64,000 bases of DNA from Croceimicrobium sp963974215 (GCA_963974215.1 CAXBBL010000005.1:232215-296214); one strand, 5' to 3'; positions 52,962 through 60,745 are shown, numbered from the stretch's first letter. A program made the numbers and translations. The notes: generated by a model not told the origin, from the letters alone.

Positions 52962-52969
52962 CAAATTTA
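52962..52969 (-). promoter_or_regulatory. -7 element of the universal stress protein gene
   Basis: On the minus strand TAAATTTG matches TAnnTTTG exactly, about 63 bases before the ATG at 52899. TTTG lies 24 bases further upstream, a little too far for the ideal spacer. Confidence 0.45.
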
Positions 52970-53052
52970 GTGAATCGCTTTTCAATAAGAGTGCAAATAC
53001 AATCTAATTACGCATCTACCGAAAGGGGAAAACAACAAATACTGGTAAAAGA

Positions 53053-53078
53053 AAAAGACCATTATAAAACGGTCTTTT
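53053..53078. terminator. Hairpin terminator after the DUF3570 gene
   Basis: AAAAGACC (53053-53060) and GGTCTTTT (53071-53078) are perfect arms with a 10-base loop, preceded by more A on the left. It lies about 30 bases past the DUF3570 stop on the minus strand and ends the thioredoxin-ApbE operon. Confidence 0.72.
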
Positions 53079-53109
53079 GTCTAAGCTTAATATGATAATG
53101 TATTCGTGC

Positions 53110-54435
53110 TTAATTCAACACGAACTTAAACCCGAGGGTACCAATACTAGACCGAAAGGTGGTATTGCGATTATATTGGTAAAAACGGAAGTCGATGCTT
53201 TTCAAACCAAAACGCCAAATGTGCGCATTGGTAAAGATGTCGGTATAAGTTAGGCCAAAGCCAAATTGATTAGCGGAGTACTGCGATAAATCGTAGTCGG
53301 ATGTGTAGTAAAGATCGGTCGATAAGGCCGTTTCATAGGCTCTAAAATGATCGGCAGCAGTTTGATCGTAATACCGGTAGGAGGGGTAGAGGGTAAACTT
53401 GCTACTAATTTTTACCGGGATTTCTAGGCTAGCAGTGTGCGACTGTATACCCCAATCGTCGAAGTAATAACGATAGAAACTGCGGAGTACGACGTATTCA
53501 TTTAAATACCAGTTTAACTTTCCGCCGACGGCAACTTTAGAGCGAGAGCCGGGCAGACGTTCAATATCATCGGCCAACTGGAAATTTTGGATGTAGGAAT
53601 TTTCTACATCGGCAAAGTAAACGCGCTGAAAAGGGGTGGATAATAAACCGCTTTGCTGCACCAAGTCTAAAGCTAGCGAGCCGGTTATGTTTTTATGGAG
53701 GATCTGCGAAAAGCCAAATCCGAGGGCATAAGAATAGCGTCCTTCACTATCGAAAGTGCTGAAAGTAGGATCGTAATTGGTGTTTCCAGTAATGGTATTG
53801 CTGCGAAAGAGATTGTTAAATAAACCATCACCACCCGCCGCAAAGGGCCTTAATTCGTAGGGATAGATAGCGCGCCAGCTATCTATGTAAATGCTTCCGT
53901 GTACGCTGAGCTCGGTGTTTTTTTCATTGAAGAGCTTGGTATAAGAACCACCAGCACCAGTGGAAAAATAATCAAATTCGTTAGAAACCGAAAGCTTGGC
54001 CGACCAAATATCATTGCGATCATCGGAACTGTGACTATAGCTGCCGGTTACGTTGGTCCAAACATCGCTGCCAGATGCCCCGGTGGAGGCTTGAAAGTTA
54101 TCGGCAATTTTTCGGTTGTCGAAAGGATTGATATTACTGGAAGAAGCCGAGGTATAGGCCGATACACCCGCATCGATGGTTAAAACATCATCGGCGTTTA
54201 AGGGAATGGAAATTACGAGGGTAGCGGTGCCATCCATTAATCGTTCGGTACCGGAACCACCTGTAACGGCTGCATTATCCCCATTTTGGCCGTATAAACT
54301 ACTGAGGAAATCTACTTCCACGCTTTCCAGCACTCGCTTTTTGTAAACGGGTATAGAGTCCGACGCATCTTGGCTTAAAGCCAGAAAAGGAATGAGAACT
54401 ATACTGCTTAAGAGGAGTTGTTTGAGGGTATTCAT
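53110..54435 (-). CDS. DUF3570 outer-membrane-type beta-barrel protein
   Basis: 441 residues from the ATG at 54435 (MNTLKQLLLSSIVLIPFLAL), which yields a signal peptide; the longer frame from 54501 lacks one and overlaps the preceding gene. VEVDFLSSLYGQNGDNAAVT and TSASSSNINPFDNRK, then a long run of alternating-residue strands ending GTLGFKFVLN, fit DUF3570 and an outer-membrane barrel. The segment DNFQASTGASGSD includes STGAS, faintly like ApbE flavinylation motifs; this is speculation. Last gene of an operon with thioredoxin, ApbE and DUF4266. Confidence 0.85.
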   Translation of the reverse strand: MNTLKQLLLSSIVLIPFLALSQDASDSIPVYKKRVLESVEVDFLSSLYGQNGDNAAVTGGSGTERLMDGTATLVISIPLNADDVLTIDAGVSAYTSASSSNINPFDNRKIADNFQASTGASGSDVWTNVTGSYSHSSDDRNDIWSAKLSVSNEFDYFSTGAGGSYTKLFNEKNTELSVHGSIYIDSWRAIYPYELRPFAAGGDGLFNNLFRSNTITGNTNYDPTFSTFDSEGRYSYALGFGFSQILHKNITGSLALDLVQQSGLLSTPFQRVYFADVENSYIQNFQLADDIERLPGSRSKVAVGGKLNWYLNEYVVLRSFYRYYFDDWGIQSHTASLEIPVKISSKFTLYPSYRYYDQTAADHFRAYETALSTDLYYTSDYDLSQYSANQFGFGLTYTDIFTNAHIWRFGLKSIDFRFYQYNRNTTFRSSIGTLGFKFVLN

Positions 54436-54454
54436 TTGCTGGGTGGTCTTGGTT

Positions 54455-54667
54455 TTAATTACAGCCGCAGCCTCCGCCGGTTTTTCCGCCATTGGCTCCA
54501 ACGGCAGCTTCGCGGTACGAGTGGGCTGTGGCTAAATTGCGGTTGCAAGACTTTTCAGCCAGTGTCATATCGGGATCGTTTAGGTTCACTTTTTCGTATT
54601 CCTTAACCACCACACAGCTACTGGCAGAGAAGGTAATTACCAAAAGGCTAATGATTCGCTTGATCAT
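54455..54667 (-). CDS. DUF4266 small lipoprotein with GGGCGCN tail
   Basis: 70 residues. Lipoprotein signal with lipobox SASSC (Cys about residue 18). VVVKEYEKVNLNDPDMTL, then the family's REAA segment (HSYREAAVGANGG) and the invariant-looking end GGKTGGGCGCN. DUF4266 proteins always accompany DUF3570 and ApbE as far as I recall; here the three are contiguous, and this gene overlaps the ApbE stop by 4 bases. The Cys-rich tail may bind metal, be cross-linked, or carry a cofactor. The actual role is unknown. Confidence 0.85.
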   Translation of the reverse strand: MIKRIISLLVITFSASSCVVVKEYEKVNLNDPDMTLAEKSCNRNLATAHSYREAAVGANGGKTGGGCGCN

Positions 54668-55662
54668 ATTTTTTCGATTTCTATATTCTGGGAAGTGCTA
54701 ATATTTCCTTGCGCATCTATAATAATGCACTCAATTTGCGGCAGCTGGTTGATGCGGTCTAAACCCACTTCTTGGCCCATTACAAAAACGGAGGTAGCCA
54801 GGGCATCGGCCAGTTCGGCTTTGGGGGCAAAAACGGTAACGCTACTAATTCCACTGGAAGGATAGCCACTGCGGGGGTCAATGATGTGGGTATAACGCAC
54901 ACCGTCGAAGTTTACGTATTTCTCATAATTCCCCGAAGTTACCACTGCGCTGTTGCGGATGGGTAAAATGGCAAAGACCTTATTTTTATTGAGGGGATTA
55001 GTAATAGCTACTTTCCAGTCTTCTCCATTGGCTTGTTTTCCCCAAGTATTCATATCGCCAGAGGCGTTGATAATTCCGGCGCTAACTCCGTGGGCCATTA
55101 ATAATTCTTTGGCTTTATCGGCCGCATAGCCTTTGCCAATGGCGCCAAAACCGATTTTCATTCCGGGTAATTTTAGGAAAACGCTGGTATCGCTTTTCGT
55201 AAGGATTATATTTTCATAGCCCACTTTAGCCACCGAAGCTTTAATGCTTTCCGCAGATGGCATCGTAGTCATGCTGCCGTCGAATTTCCATATCTTGTCC
55301 ATGGAAGCATAGCTGATATCGAACGCGCCGTCGGTTAATTTTGAAATACCAAGGGCTCTTTCAATAAGATGGAAAAGTTCGGGATGAACTTTCACGGGCT
55401 TTATTCCTGCCGCTTTATTAATCGCGGAAGTTTGCGACTGCGGATCCCAAGAGGAAATTAGTCTTTCGATTTCTTCAATTTTAGCCACGGCCATATCAAT
55501 GTACGCTTCTCCCCTAAGGGAATCTTTGGCTACCACGGTTATATCGAAACGGCTGCCCATTAACTTTAAGGTGCGTTGGTATTCCGCTTGCGCAGATGCC
55601 CATAAACTGGTCAGTAGGAGTAGGGCACTTACTATATGTTTAGGACTTTTTAACAAAACCAT
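54664..55662 (-). CDS. apbE: FAD:protein FMN transferase (ApbE family)
   Basis: 332 residues with a signal peptide or anchor (about 5-24, PKHIVSALLLLTSLWASAQ). RTLKLMGSRFDITVVAKDSL, ISSWDPQSQTSAINKAAG, SDTSVFLKLPGMKIGFGAIG, KGYAADKAKELLMAHGV and IINASGDMNTWG build the FAD/Mg site, and TSGNYEKYVNFDGVRYTHII with DPRSGYPSSGISSV carries the product-binding loop. It transfers FMN from FAD covalently to Thr/Ser of exported proteins. The start overlaps the thioredoxin-like gene by 23 bases and the stop overlaps DUF4266 by 4, so this operon very likely includes its flavinylation target. Confidence 0.93.
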   Translation of the reverse strand: MVLLKSPKHIVSALLLLTSLWASAQAEYQRTLKLMGSRFDITVVAKDSLRGEAYIDMAVAKIEEIERLISSWDPQSQTSAINKAAGIKPVKVHPELFHLIERALGISKLTDGAFDISYASMDKIWKFDGSMTTMPSAESIKASVAKVGYENIILTKSDTSVFLKLPGMKIGFGAIGKGYAADKAKELLMAHGVSAGIINASGDMNTWGKQANGEDWKVAITNPLNKNKVFAILPIRNSAVVTSGNYEKYVNFDGVRYTHIIDPRSGYPSSGISSVTVFAPKAELADALATSVFVMGQEVGLDRINQLPQIECIIIDAQGNISTSQNIEIEKI

Positions 55663-56086
55663 TGAGCTCTTTAATGTATTCTTCTGGGCTAACTTTCTTA
55701 TAGCCTGTTTGTCCTAAAACTTTACCGTTGCTATCTAAAACGACCACAAAAGGAAAGGCACCAATGGTATTGTAGGTTTCGGCCAGCTTGGCATTGGCGG
55801 CCGCTTGCTCTTCTGGTAAAGCATTTTTCTTGCGACGGGGAAAATCGGCTAAAAGCATTATATAATGCTCGGAGGCGTATTCCTTAAAGGTATCACTACT
55901 CCAAATTTCACGGTCTAATTTAATGCAGGGCGCACACCAGTCTGAACCTTGGAATACTAAGATTATAGGTTTGTTTTCTGCGCTGGCTAATTCCTTTGCG
56001 CTGTTGAAATCCGTTTGCCATTCTTGGGCGAAGGCCGCTGTAATACTTAAGAGGGTGAGGAAAAGGGTTTGGGTTATTTTTTTCAT
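55640..56086 (-). CDS. Exported thioredoxin-fold protein with CxxC
   Basis: 148 residues from the ATG at 56086 (MKKITQTLFLTLLSITAAFA), which gives a signal peptide. AENKPIILVFQGSDWCAPC (the active CAPC motif, about residues 51-54), IKLDREIWSSDTFKEYASEH and AFPFVVVLDSNGKVLGQTGY are typical of the DUF255/thioredoxin_7 group of periplasmic reductases. First gene of the ApbE-DUF4266-DUF3570 operon, to which it would supply thiol-disulfide chemistry, for example for the Cys-rich DUF4266 tail. Confidence 0.87.
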   Translation of the reverse strand: MKKITQTLFLTLLSITAAFAQEWQTDFNSAKELASAENKPIILVFQGSDWCAPCIKLDREIWSSDTFKEYASEHYIMLLADFPRRKKNALPEEQAAANAKLAETYNTIGAFPFVVVLDSNGKVLGQTGYKKVSPEEYIKELNGFVKKS

Positions 56087-56139
56087 TATTGATCTTATAA
56101 TTAATAAAAAGGCGCTCAATAGATTGAGGGCTTATGCGG

Positions 56140-56170
56140 CAAAGAATATACTTTGTTAGGAGTAAGCAAA
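56140..56170 (-). promoter_or_regulatory. Promoter of the thioredoxin-ApbE-DUF4266-DUF3570 operon
   Basis: On the minus strand TTTG (56170-56167), an 18-base spacer, then TATTCTTTG (56148-56140) approximate the Bacteroidota promoter with one extra base in the -7 box. The leader would be about 50 bases. Confidence 0.45.
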
Positions 56171-56231
56171 GGTAGATAATCTGCTAAGCTCAAATGCGGC
56201 ATTTGAAGCATTTGAGCGGGAAAAAGCTTGA

Positions 56232-56460
56232 TTTTAAGCGAAGTTTAAGAATGGGGCTTAATTAGGTATATGAGCTTGGAATTTATTTAAGTAGCCTCTC
56301 TATTTATTTAGAACCTGGGTTCGATGTGAAATTAGGTCTTAGACCTTTTGTAAATAGCGGGTTATTGCAAAGGACTAAGGCACAAAAGAACGCCAATTAT
56401 AATAAGCTTAGCAGTGTTTTTTAATAAAAATCTGAGCTATAATTATAGGCCGAACTCAGG
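56232..56460. repeat. Mosaic dispersed repeat, copy 2
   Basis: AATGGGGCTTAATT (about 56251-56264), TGAAATTAGGTCTTAGACC (56326-56344) and the block ending CCGAACTCAGG (about 56425-56460) correspond to modules at 28284-28550, in a different order. The middle module also matches 59886-59917. No gene is visible in the surrounding 56087-56554 gap. Confidence 0.55.
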
Positions 56461-56490
56461 TTGAGACTTTATCATAGCATTCAAAATGTT

Positions 56491-56531
56491 AAAGCTGCTG
56501 TAGTATGATGGTATCAATTTACAGCAGCTTT
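56491..56531. terminator. Hairpin terminator after the 536-residue secreted protein gene
   Basis: AAAGCTGCTGTA (56491-56502) and TACAGCAGCTTT (56520-56531) are perfect 12-base arms with a 17-base loop, 23 bases past the minus-strand stop at 56555. Confidence 0.65.
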
Positions 56532-56554
56532 ATGGTCCCCGTTTTTTCGTCAGC

Positions 56555-58165
56555 TTAAGGCTTAAAAGTCACTTTGGCGAAACGCTGTTTTTTCTTGCGC
56601 TGTCCGAATATTATTAGTTCGTTTTGGGAGATTTGCTCACAGGTCTTGGGACGTATATAAATTTCAACCTCCCCGGCACTTACTAAGGATTCACGTTTTA
56701 AATCGCCATTTAGAGATAAGGTGGCCAAAGTTACGCCCCGTTTTTTACGGGACCCACTCATGGCATAAATGTCTCCCTTTTTTTCGGGGGGAAGTAAGTT
56801 TTTCGGGTTATCGTTATACACGAAATATAATTTATCACCCACCACAGATAAGGCAAAGGATGAGAAAAAGCCATTGTCATTGCTTGTAACCTGTCGTTTA
56901 GGAATGGATTTCGTCCACTCAATTTTACCTTCCGCTGACATGTTAATAACAATGATAGAATTGTAATAATACTGATAATTGGTAGTGGTGCTTCCGCCGC
57001 CGTTAGCCGTTGATGTGTAAACAATAGAAGTATGAATGAAAAATTGTTCCCCAATTAAAACTGCTCCTCCATTTTCGTTGAGGATAATCTTCCTTAAATC
57101 GTATTGAAACATTTCTAGGTTTTTTCCCTTAGCAGCTTTCTTTTTCGCCTTCTTCTCTTGTCTTGCACTGAGGTTTTCGGTAATGAAATCGAGACTAAAC
57201 TCTTCGAACTCTTGCGAAACGATTTCTTTAGACTGCCCATCTATTTTCAAAAAGTAGCTACCATCAATGCTAGTGGTGCCCTTAGAAGAATAAAAGCCCC
57301 CGCAAATAATATCTTGATGGTCGTTAACGGCAATTTTCATTTCGGTTAAAAATTTCCCTTCAAGATCTACTGTATACTGTTCGAAATCAGTGCCATTATT
57401 GGTGTAGCTTAAAATTTGGTAATTGTAATTTGGTTCCCCATTTCTCTTTTCTTTCTGTTTTTCCTTATACAGTCGTCCTAGTATATGTACTTCTCCAAAA
57501 GGGTCAACTAAATAATCTCTTACGGTAAAAACGTCTTCTCCATGAGGGATATTTACCTCCGTTTTCCAAAGTAGACGTAATTCATTATCTAAAACCTGCA
57601 GGGCATATTTTTCTGTTTTACTGAGTTTATGCGCTAGGTTGTAATAAATAAGCACTTTAGAGCTGTCGCTTGAAATCTCCCAATTAAAATTCCCGGTATT
57701 ACTTTTAGTTAAGAAGGTATATTCGGTTTCAGCAATTTTATTTGGTGTAGAAATGGGTACTAGGGTTTTCTTATTAAGTTCTTGGGTATAAAGTGCTTTT
57801 AGGTTTTTATTCCTGTCGGTAGATGAGGTAAATAAAAATAAACGTTGATTTAAGTGCAAGATAAATTCATAATCCAAATCATGGCCTTGGTGCTCTTGTT
57901 CAAATTCAACACTTTGCGCCAAGTTCATATTCCTATCAAAACGTTGTAGGGTATATTTTTTCTTGCCTGTAATAAAGTTAACTATCTTAGAATTGATGGC
58001 ATAAATCCCGCTTTCGTCATAGCCAACTATATCTTCTAGGGTGGATCGTTTGGAGGCTTTGAACTCTTTACCCCAAAGTATTTCGGGTTTTTCCTCGGCG
58101 TATTGGGCTTGTACTGAACTGCTTAAAACGAGGAGGGTACTAAGAGCTAAAATTAGTTTTTTCAT
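56555..58165 (-). CDS. Secreted protein of unknown function, propeller-like (536 residues)
   Basis: Signal peptide (MKKLILALSTLLVLSSSVQA). The body is strongly beta-patterned with recurring short units (YTLQRFDRNMNLAQSVEF, YALQVLDNELRLLWKTEV, GSYFLKIDGQSKEIVSQEF, KLYFVYNDNPKNL), as in a large propeller. A basic linker is inserted (about 343-352, ARQEKKAKKK). It lacks a T9SS sorting domain and any catalytic motif I know. The downstream hairpin at 56491 ends its transcript. Its function is open; perhaps a periplasmic or surface sensor or binding protein. Confidence 0.75.
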   Translation of the reverse strand: MKKLILALSTLLVLSSSVQAQYAEEKPEILWGKEFKASKRSTLEDIVGYDESGIYAINSKIVNFITGKKKYTLQRFDRNMNLAQSVEFEQEHQGHDLDYEFILHLNQRLFLFTSSTDRNKNLKALYTQELNKKTLVPISTPNKIAETEYTFLTKSNTGNFNWEISSDSSKVLIYYNLAHKLSKTEKYALQVLDNELRLLWKTEVNIPHGEDVFTVRDYLVDPFGEVHILGRLYKEKQKEKRNGEPNYNYQILSYTNNGTDFEQYTVDLEGKFLTEMKIAVNDHQDIICGGFYSSKGTTSIDGSYFLKIDGQSKEIVSQEFEEFSLDFITENLSARQEKKAKKKAAKGKNLEMFQYDLRKIILNENGGAVLIGEQFFIHTSIVYTSTANGGGSTTTNYQYYYNSIIVINMSAEGKIEWTKSIPKRQVTSNDNGFFSSFALSVVGDKLYFVYNDNPKNLLPPEKKGDIYAMSGSRKKRGVTLATLSLNGDLKRESLVSAGEVEIYIRPKTCEQISQNELIIFGQRKKKQRFAKVTFKP

Positions 58166-58748
58166 GTTAATTATTTAGTGATAATTGAAGGCTATGGGAA
58201 TTCAGTTAAAACAGGGCTATTAAATTTTTGCTAATAAATGGAAGTGTGAATCCAATTAATCAATAATAATGTGAGTAAAATGAGGGAAATATAAAGTAAT
58301 AACTAGTTATTAATATTGGTTATAGACAAAGATAAATAATTTGAAATCAAGTTTAATAAAGACCCCAAATTTTATTTTAAAAATTAAAGCGTATGGTTGG
58401 CAGAATTTGTACCCTATTATTTGAGCCAGTATATAGTGGAAGATTAGCTGAAAGCTTTATTTTCCTAAAAAATCTCAGTTTTTTTTGAATCTTAGTTACA
58501 GAAATATTACTATTTTGTAGTTCAATCCTAGGTGAAAAACAAAAGTTGATTAGTAGTGATGCAAATTTCCCAAGTCAATTCAAGAAAATGGTTTTCTTTG
58601 GGCGAGTTAAGGGGCTATTTTCGCATCGGAAACTTTTTGAAGGATTTTTATTATTTGATCTATAAATTGGTAATTGCCCGCTAAGGTGAGCTCATAGGAT
58701 CGAGCATGGATGAGTGTTTCCCTGCTATTTACTATTGATTAATTTGAT
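58166..58748. other. Intergenic region without a recognisable gene
   Basis: About 580 bases, very AT-rich and full of stop codons, between the divergent secreted-protein gene and the PAS gene. No repeat, tRNA or convincing hairpin is visible. TTAATTTG just before the ATG at 58749 is close to a -7 box and would give an almost leaderless transcript. Confidence 0.5.
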
Positions 58749-59843
58749 ATGGACAACCTGATATTTGTTGCTTTCTTTGGCCTTATTGGTCTTTGCCTAT
58801 TGGTAATATGGAGGATGTCCGTTTCTATTAAAAGGTATAAGAAGTTAGGGGCTAGTTCAGCGAAGGGTCCAGGAGAAAGGACCTTCGAGTCTCTGGTAGA
58901 AAATGGCTTGGATTGTGTAATTATTGTCTCACCTGAAGGGACAACTACCTATGTTTCACGTTCTATAAAAAATATACTGGGCTACAGTCCCGATGAAGTT
59001 TTGAATGTTGATTTTAGAGATCTAGTCCATCCCGATGATTTAGAGGGCGCGGAAGAGGTTTTCGCTAGAACCATTCTTAATCCCGGAATCCCGATACAAG
59101 GCCATACCTCAAGGGTCAAGCACAAAAATGGTTCATGGCGTTGGATAGAGGCGGTGGTTACCAATTTAATTGATGACCCTGCGATCAATGGCATCGTGGA
59201 TAATTTCAGAGATGTGACGGAGCGAATTAAGGTGCAATCTGAGCTGAGGGAGGTTAATGAAAGATTTCACTTGGCCACTAAAGGCTCTAAGCTTGGAATC
59301 TGGGATCAAGACTTAGAAAATGATATTTTAATTTGGGATGAGGATATGTATCGCATATATCAAGTTTCAGATCCCACTTTTGAACTTACTTCGAATACTT
59401 GGTTAGAATTAATTCACGAAGAAGATCGAGAATTTTTACAAGAGCAAGTGAAGAAAATTTTAGTAGACGGAGGTGAATTGGATATAGAATATCGCATTGT
59501 ACGACCCGATTCTACCATTCGAAACATTAGATCGCTTGCCCATATTTATTTCAACGGAAAGGGGCGGCCTGTACGCATGGTTGGAACCAATTTGGATATA
59601 ACGGATAGTAAAGAATACGAGCAAACTCTAGAGTGTATCATTTTCGATATTTCACATGTAATTCGTAAACCAGTATCTAGCATATTGGGCCTTTGTAGTT
59701 TAATTGAAAATGATCAACTGGAACAAAAAGAATTGCTACGAATCTCGGCTTATATTAAAGAGGCTGCTAAAGAACTTGATGATTACACTACTGATTTAAT
59801 CGATACTTATACCGAGCAGAAACTTGCTAGGAAAGGACGTTAA
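58749..59843 (+). CDS. PAS-PAS protein with a DHp-like histidine helix but no ATPase domain
   Basis: 364 residues. One N-terminal membrane helix (about 3-23, LIFVAFFGLIGLCLLVIW). Two PAS domains follow, about 45-165 (GLDCVIIVSPEGTTTYVSRS, NFRDVTERIKVQ) and about 175-290 (GSKLGIWDQDLENDILIWDE, GTNLDITDSKEYE). Then a DHp-like segment carries an H-box, FDISHVIRKPVSSILGL (His about residue 302), and a second helix to the end. The HATPase_c domain that should come next is absent, and the gene ends in LARKGR. It cannot autophosphorylate alone; it may be a phosphotransfer or dimer partner of another kinase. Confidence 0.82.
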   Translation: MDNLIFVAFFGLIGLCLLVIWRMSVSIKRYKKLGASSAKGPGERTFESLVENGLDCVIIVSPEGTTTYVSRSIKNILGYSPDEVLNVDFRDLVHPDDLEGAEEVFARTILNPGIPIQGHTSRVKHKNGSWRWIEAVVTNLIDDPAINGIVDNFRDVTERIKVQSELREVNERFHLATKGSKLGIWDQDLENDILIWDEDMYRIYQVSDPTFELTSNTWLELIHEEDREFLQEQVKKILVDGGELDIEYRIVRPDSTIRNIRSLAHIYFNGKGRPVRMVGTNLDITDSKEYEQTLECIIFDISHVIRKPVSSILGLCSLIENDQLEQKELLRISAYIKEAAKELDDYTTDLIDTYTEQKLARKGR

Positions 59844-59874
59844 GGTTAGGCGAAGCTTGATCCAAATCTATAAG

Positions 59875-59960
59875 CTCATTTCAATGCAAAATTAGACTTC
59901 AGACCGTTTGTAATTGCAAGGTTTTGAGCCGAAGCGCTAATGCAGGCGCGCGCTATTGGA
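59875..59960. repeat. Mosaic dispersed repeat, copy 3, in an otherwise empty gap
   Basis: AAAATTAGACTTCAGACCGT (59887-59906) and the following TTTGTAA...GGTTTT correspond to 56330-56372 with substitutions. The rest of the 59844-60166 gap contains no gene that I can support. Confidence 0.4.
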
Positions 59961-60166
59961 AACGTTTATCTGGTCTTGCACATTCATTTAGATGAGATTT
60001 TTTTGAACGTTTATTTAAAGTCTCTAATGATTGGTTGAGAAACATTTAGGTAGAAATGCGATTCATCAGGGCTGACAGATTAGTGTAGATTCACCAAATA
60101 TATGTGTAAAGCACAAAATTTGCATTTGATCCATCAAAGCCTCTGCACCAATTGTGCAATTAAAAA

Positions 60167-60198
60167 AAGGCCTTAAAGATTTTACTCTCTAAGGCCTT
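60167..60198. terminator. Hairpin upstream of the tRNA-linked repeat
   Basis: AAGGCCTT at 60167-60174 and again at 60191-60198 (self-complementary, so the pair forms a stem) with a 16-base loop; an A-run precedes and a T-run follows, giving a bidirectional terminator shape. Confidence 0.55.
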
Positions 60199-60216
60199 GA
60201 TTTTTAAGTGGGGGCG

Positions 60217-60430
60217 GCAGGATTATTTCATGATCCCAAAGCCGCTAATAATTTAAGGAATACGACCAAAAAGCCCGTCCTGCTTCGCAGTCCTTTGCTT
60301 TTTTTATGCCCTGCAGCAGGCAAGCAGGATTATTTCATGATCCCAAAGCCGCTAACAATTTAAGGAATACGACCAAAAAGCCCAGCCTGCTTCGCAGTTC
60401 TTTGCTTTTTTTATGCCCAGCAGCATGCAA
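60217..60430. repeat. Two-copy 107-bp tandem repeat containing a decayed tRNA-Pro fragment
   Basis: Units 60217-60323 and 60324-60430 abut and differ at only a few positions. The start of the array (60211-60224, GGGGCGGCAGGATT) equals bases 60492-60505 of the tRNA-Pro gene, and TCCCAAAGC at 60234-60242 equals 60525-60533, with 10 bases missing between. The second half of each unit (from GACCAAAAAGCCC to TTTTTTTATGCCC) resembles, in inverted orientation, the tail and terminator that follow the tRNA-Pro gene. Confidence 0.85.
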
Positions 60431-60460
60431 GTAAACTTGCGCTTATGGGCATAAAAAAAG
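60405..60460. repeat. Inverted repeat joining the array to the tRNA terminator
   Basis: GCTTTTTTTATGCCC (60405-60419) and GGGCATAAAAAAAGC (60446-60460) are perfect 15-base arms; GCAAGT / ACTTGC pairs inside. It arises because the tandem unit carries an inverted relative of the tRNA-Pro 3' flank. Confidence 0.75.
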
Positions 60461-60487
60461 CCCCGACGAAACTCGTCGGGACTTTTT
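60453..60487 (-). terminator. Terminator of the tRNA-Ser/tRNA-Pro transcript
   Basis: AGCCCCGACGA (60459-60469) and TCGTCGGGACT (60473-60483) pair with one G-U wobble around a 3-base loop. T-runs lie on both sides in the appropriate senses. It follows the encoded CCA of tRNA-Pro directly. Confidence 0.85.
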
Positions 60488-60563
60488 GGTCGGGGCGGCA
60501 GGATTCGAACCTACGACCTCCTGCTCCCAAAGCAGGCGCGATACCGGGCTACGCTACGCCCCG
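60487..60563 (-). tRNA. tRNA-Pro (anticodon TGG)
   Basis: On the minus strand CGGGGCGTAGCGTAGCCCGG opens the gene. The anticodon loop is TTTGGGA with TGG, the T arm is GGTTCGAATCC, and the acceptor closes CGCCCCG with discriminator A and encoded CCA (60489-60487). All four stems pair. It starts directly after the encoded CCA of tRNA-Ser, so the two are cut from one precursor. Confidence 0.96.
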
Positions 60564-60653
60564 TGGCGGTGAGAGCGGGATTCGAACCCGCGGTACGATT
60601 GCTCGTACGGCAGTTTAGCAAACTGCTGGTTTCAGCCACTCACCCATCTCACC
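60564..60653 (-). tRNA. tRNA-Ser (anticodon GCT)
   Basis: On the minus strand GGTGAGATGGGTGAGTGGCT opens the gene. The anticodon stem-loop CAGTTTGCTAAACTG shows GCT. A long variable arm (CGTACGAGCAATCGTACC) is typical of serine tRNAs, and the T arm GGTTCGAATCC and acceptor TCTCACC with discriminator G and encoded CCA follow. It abuts tRNA-Pro without spacing. Confidence 0.96.
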
Positions 60654-60714
60654 CATTCGATCCCCAAACTTTTTTTACCTGGCTAATGGTAAACGTCTCA
60701 TTGTTTTGGGGCTG

Positions 60715-60745
60715 CAAATTTAACTATTGAAATATTCCTTGCAAG
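60715..60745 (-). promoter_or_regulatory. Promoter of the tRNA-Ser/tRNA-Pro operon
   Basis: On the minus strand CTTG (60745-60742), a 19-base spacer, then TAAATTTG (60722-60715) match the Bacteroidota promoter well. The start site would be about 55 bases before the mature tRNA-Ser. The remainder of the 60654-60957 gap holds nothing else that I recognise. Confidence 0.6.

Noticed and set aside
60217..60430. CRISPR array or RNA gene at the 107-bp tandem repeat
   Set aside because: Units abut directly with no spacers and contain tRNA and terminator fragments, so a duplication is the simpler reading.
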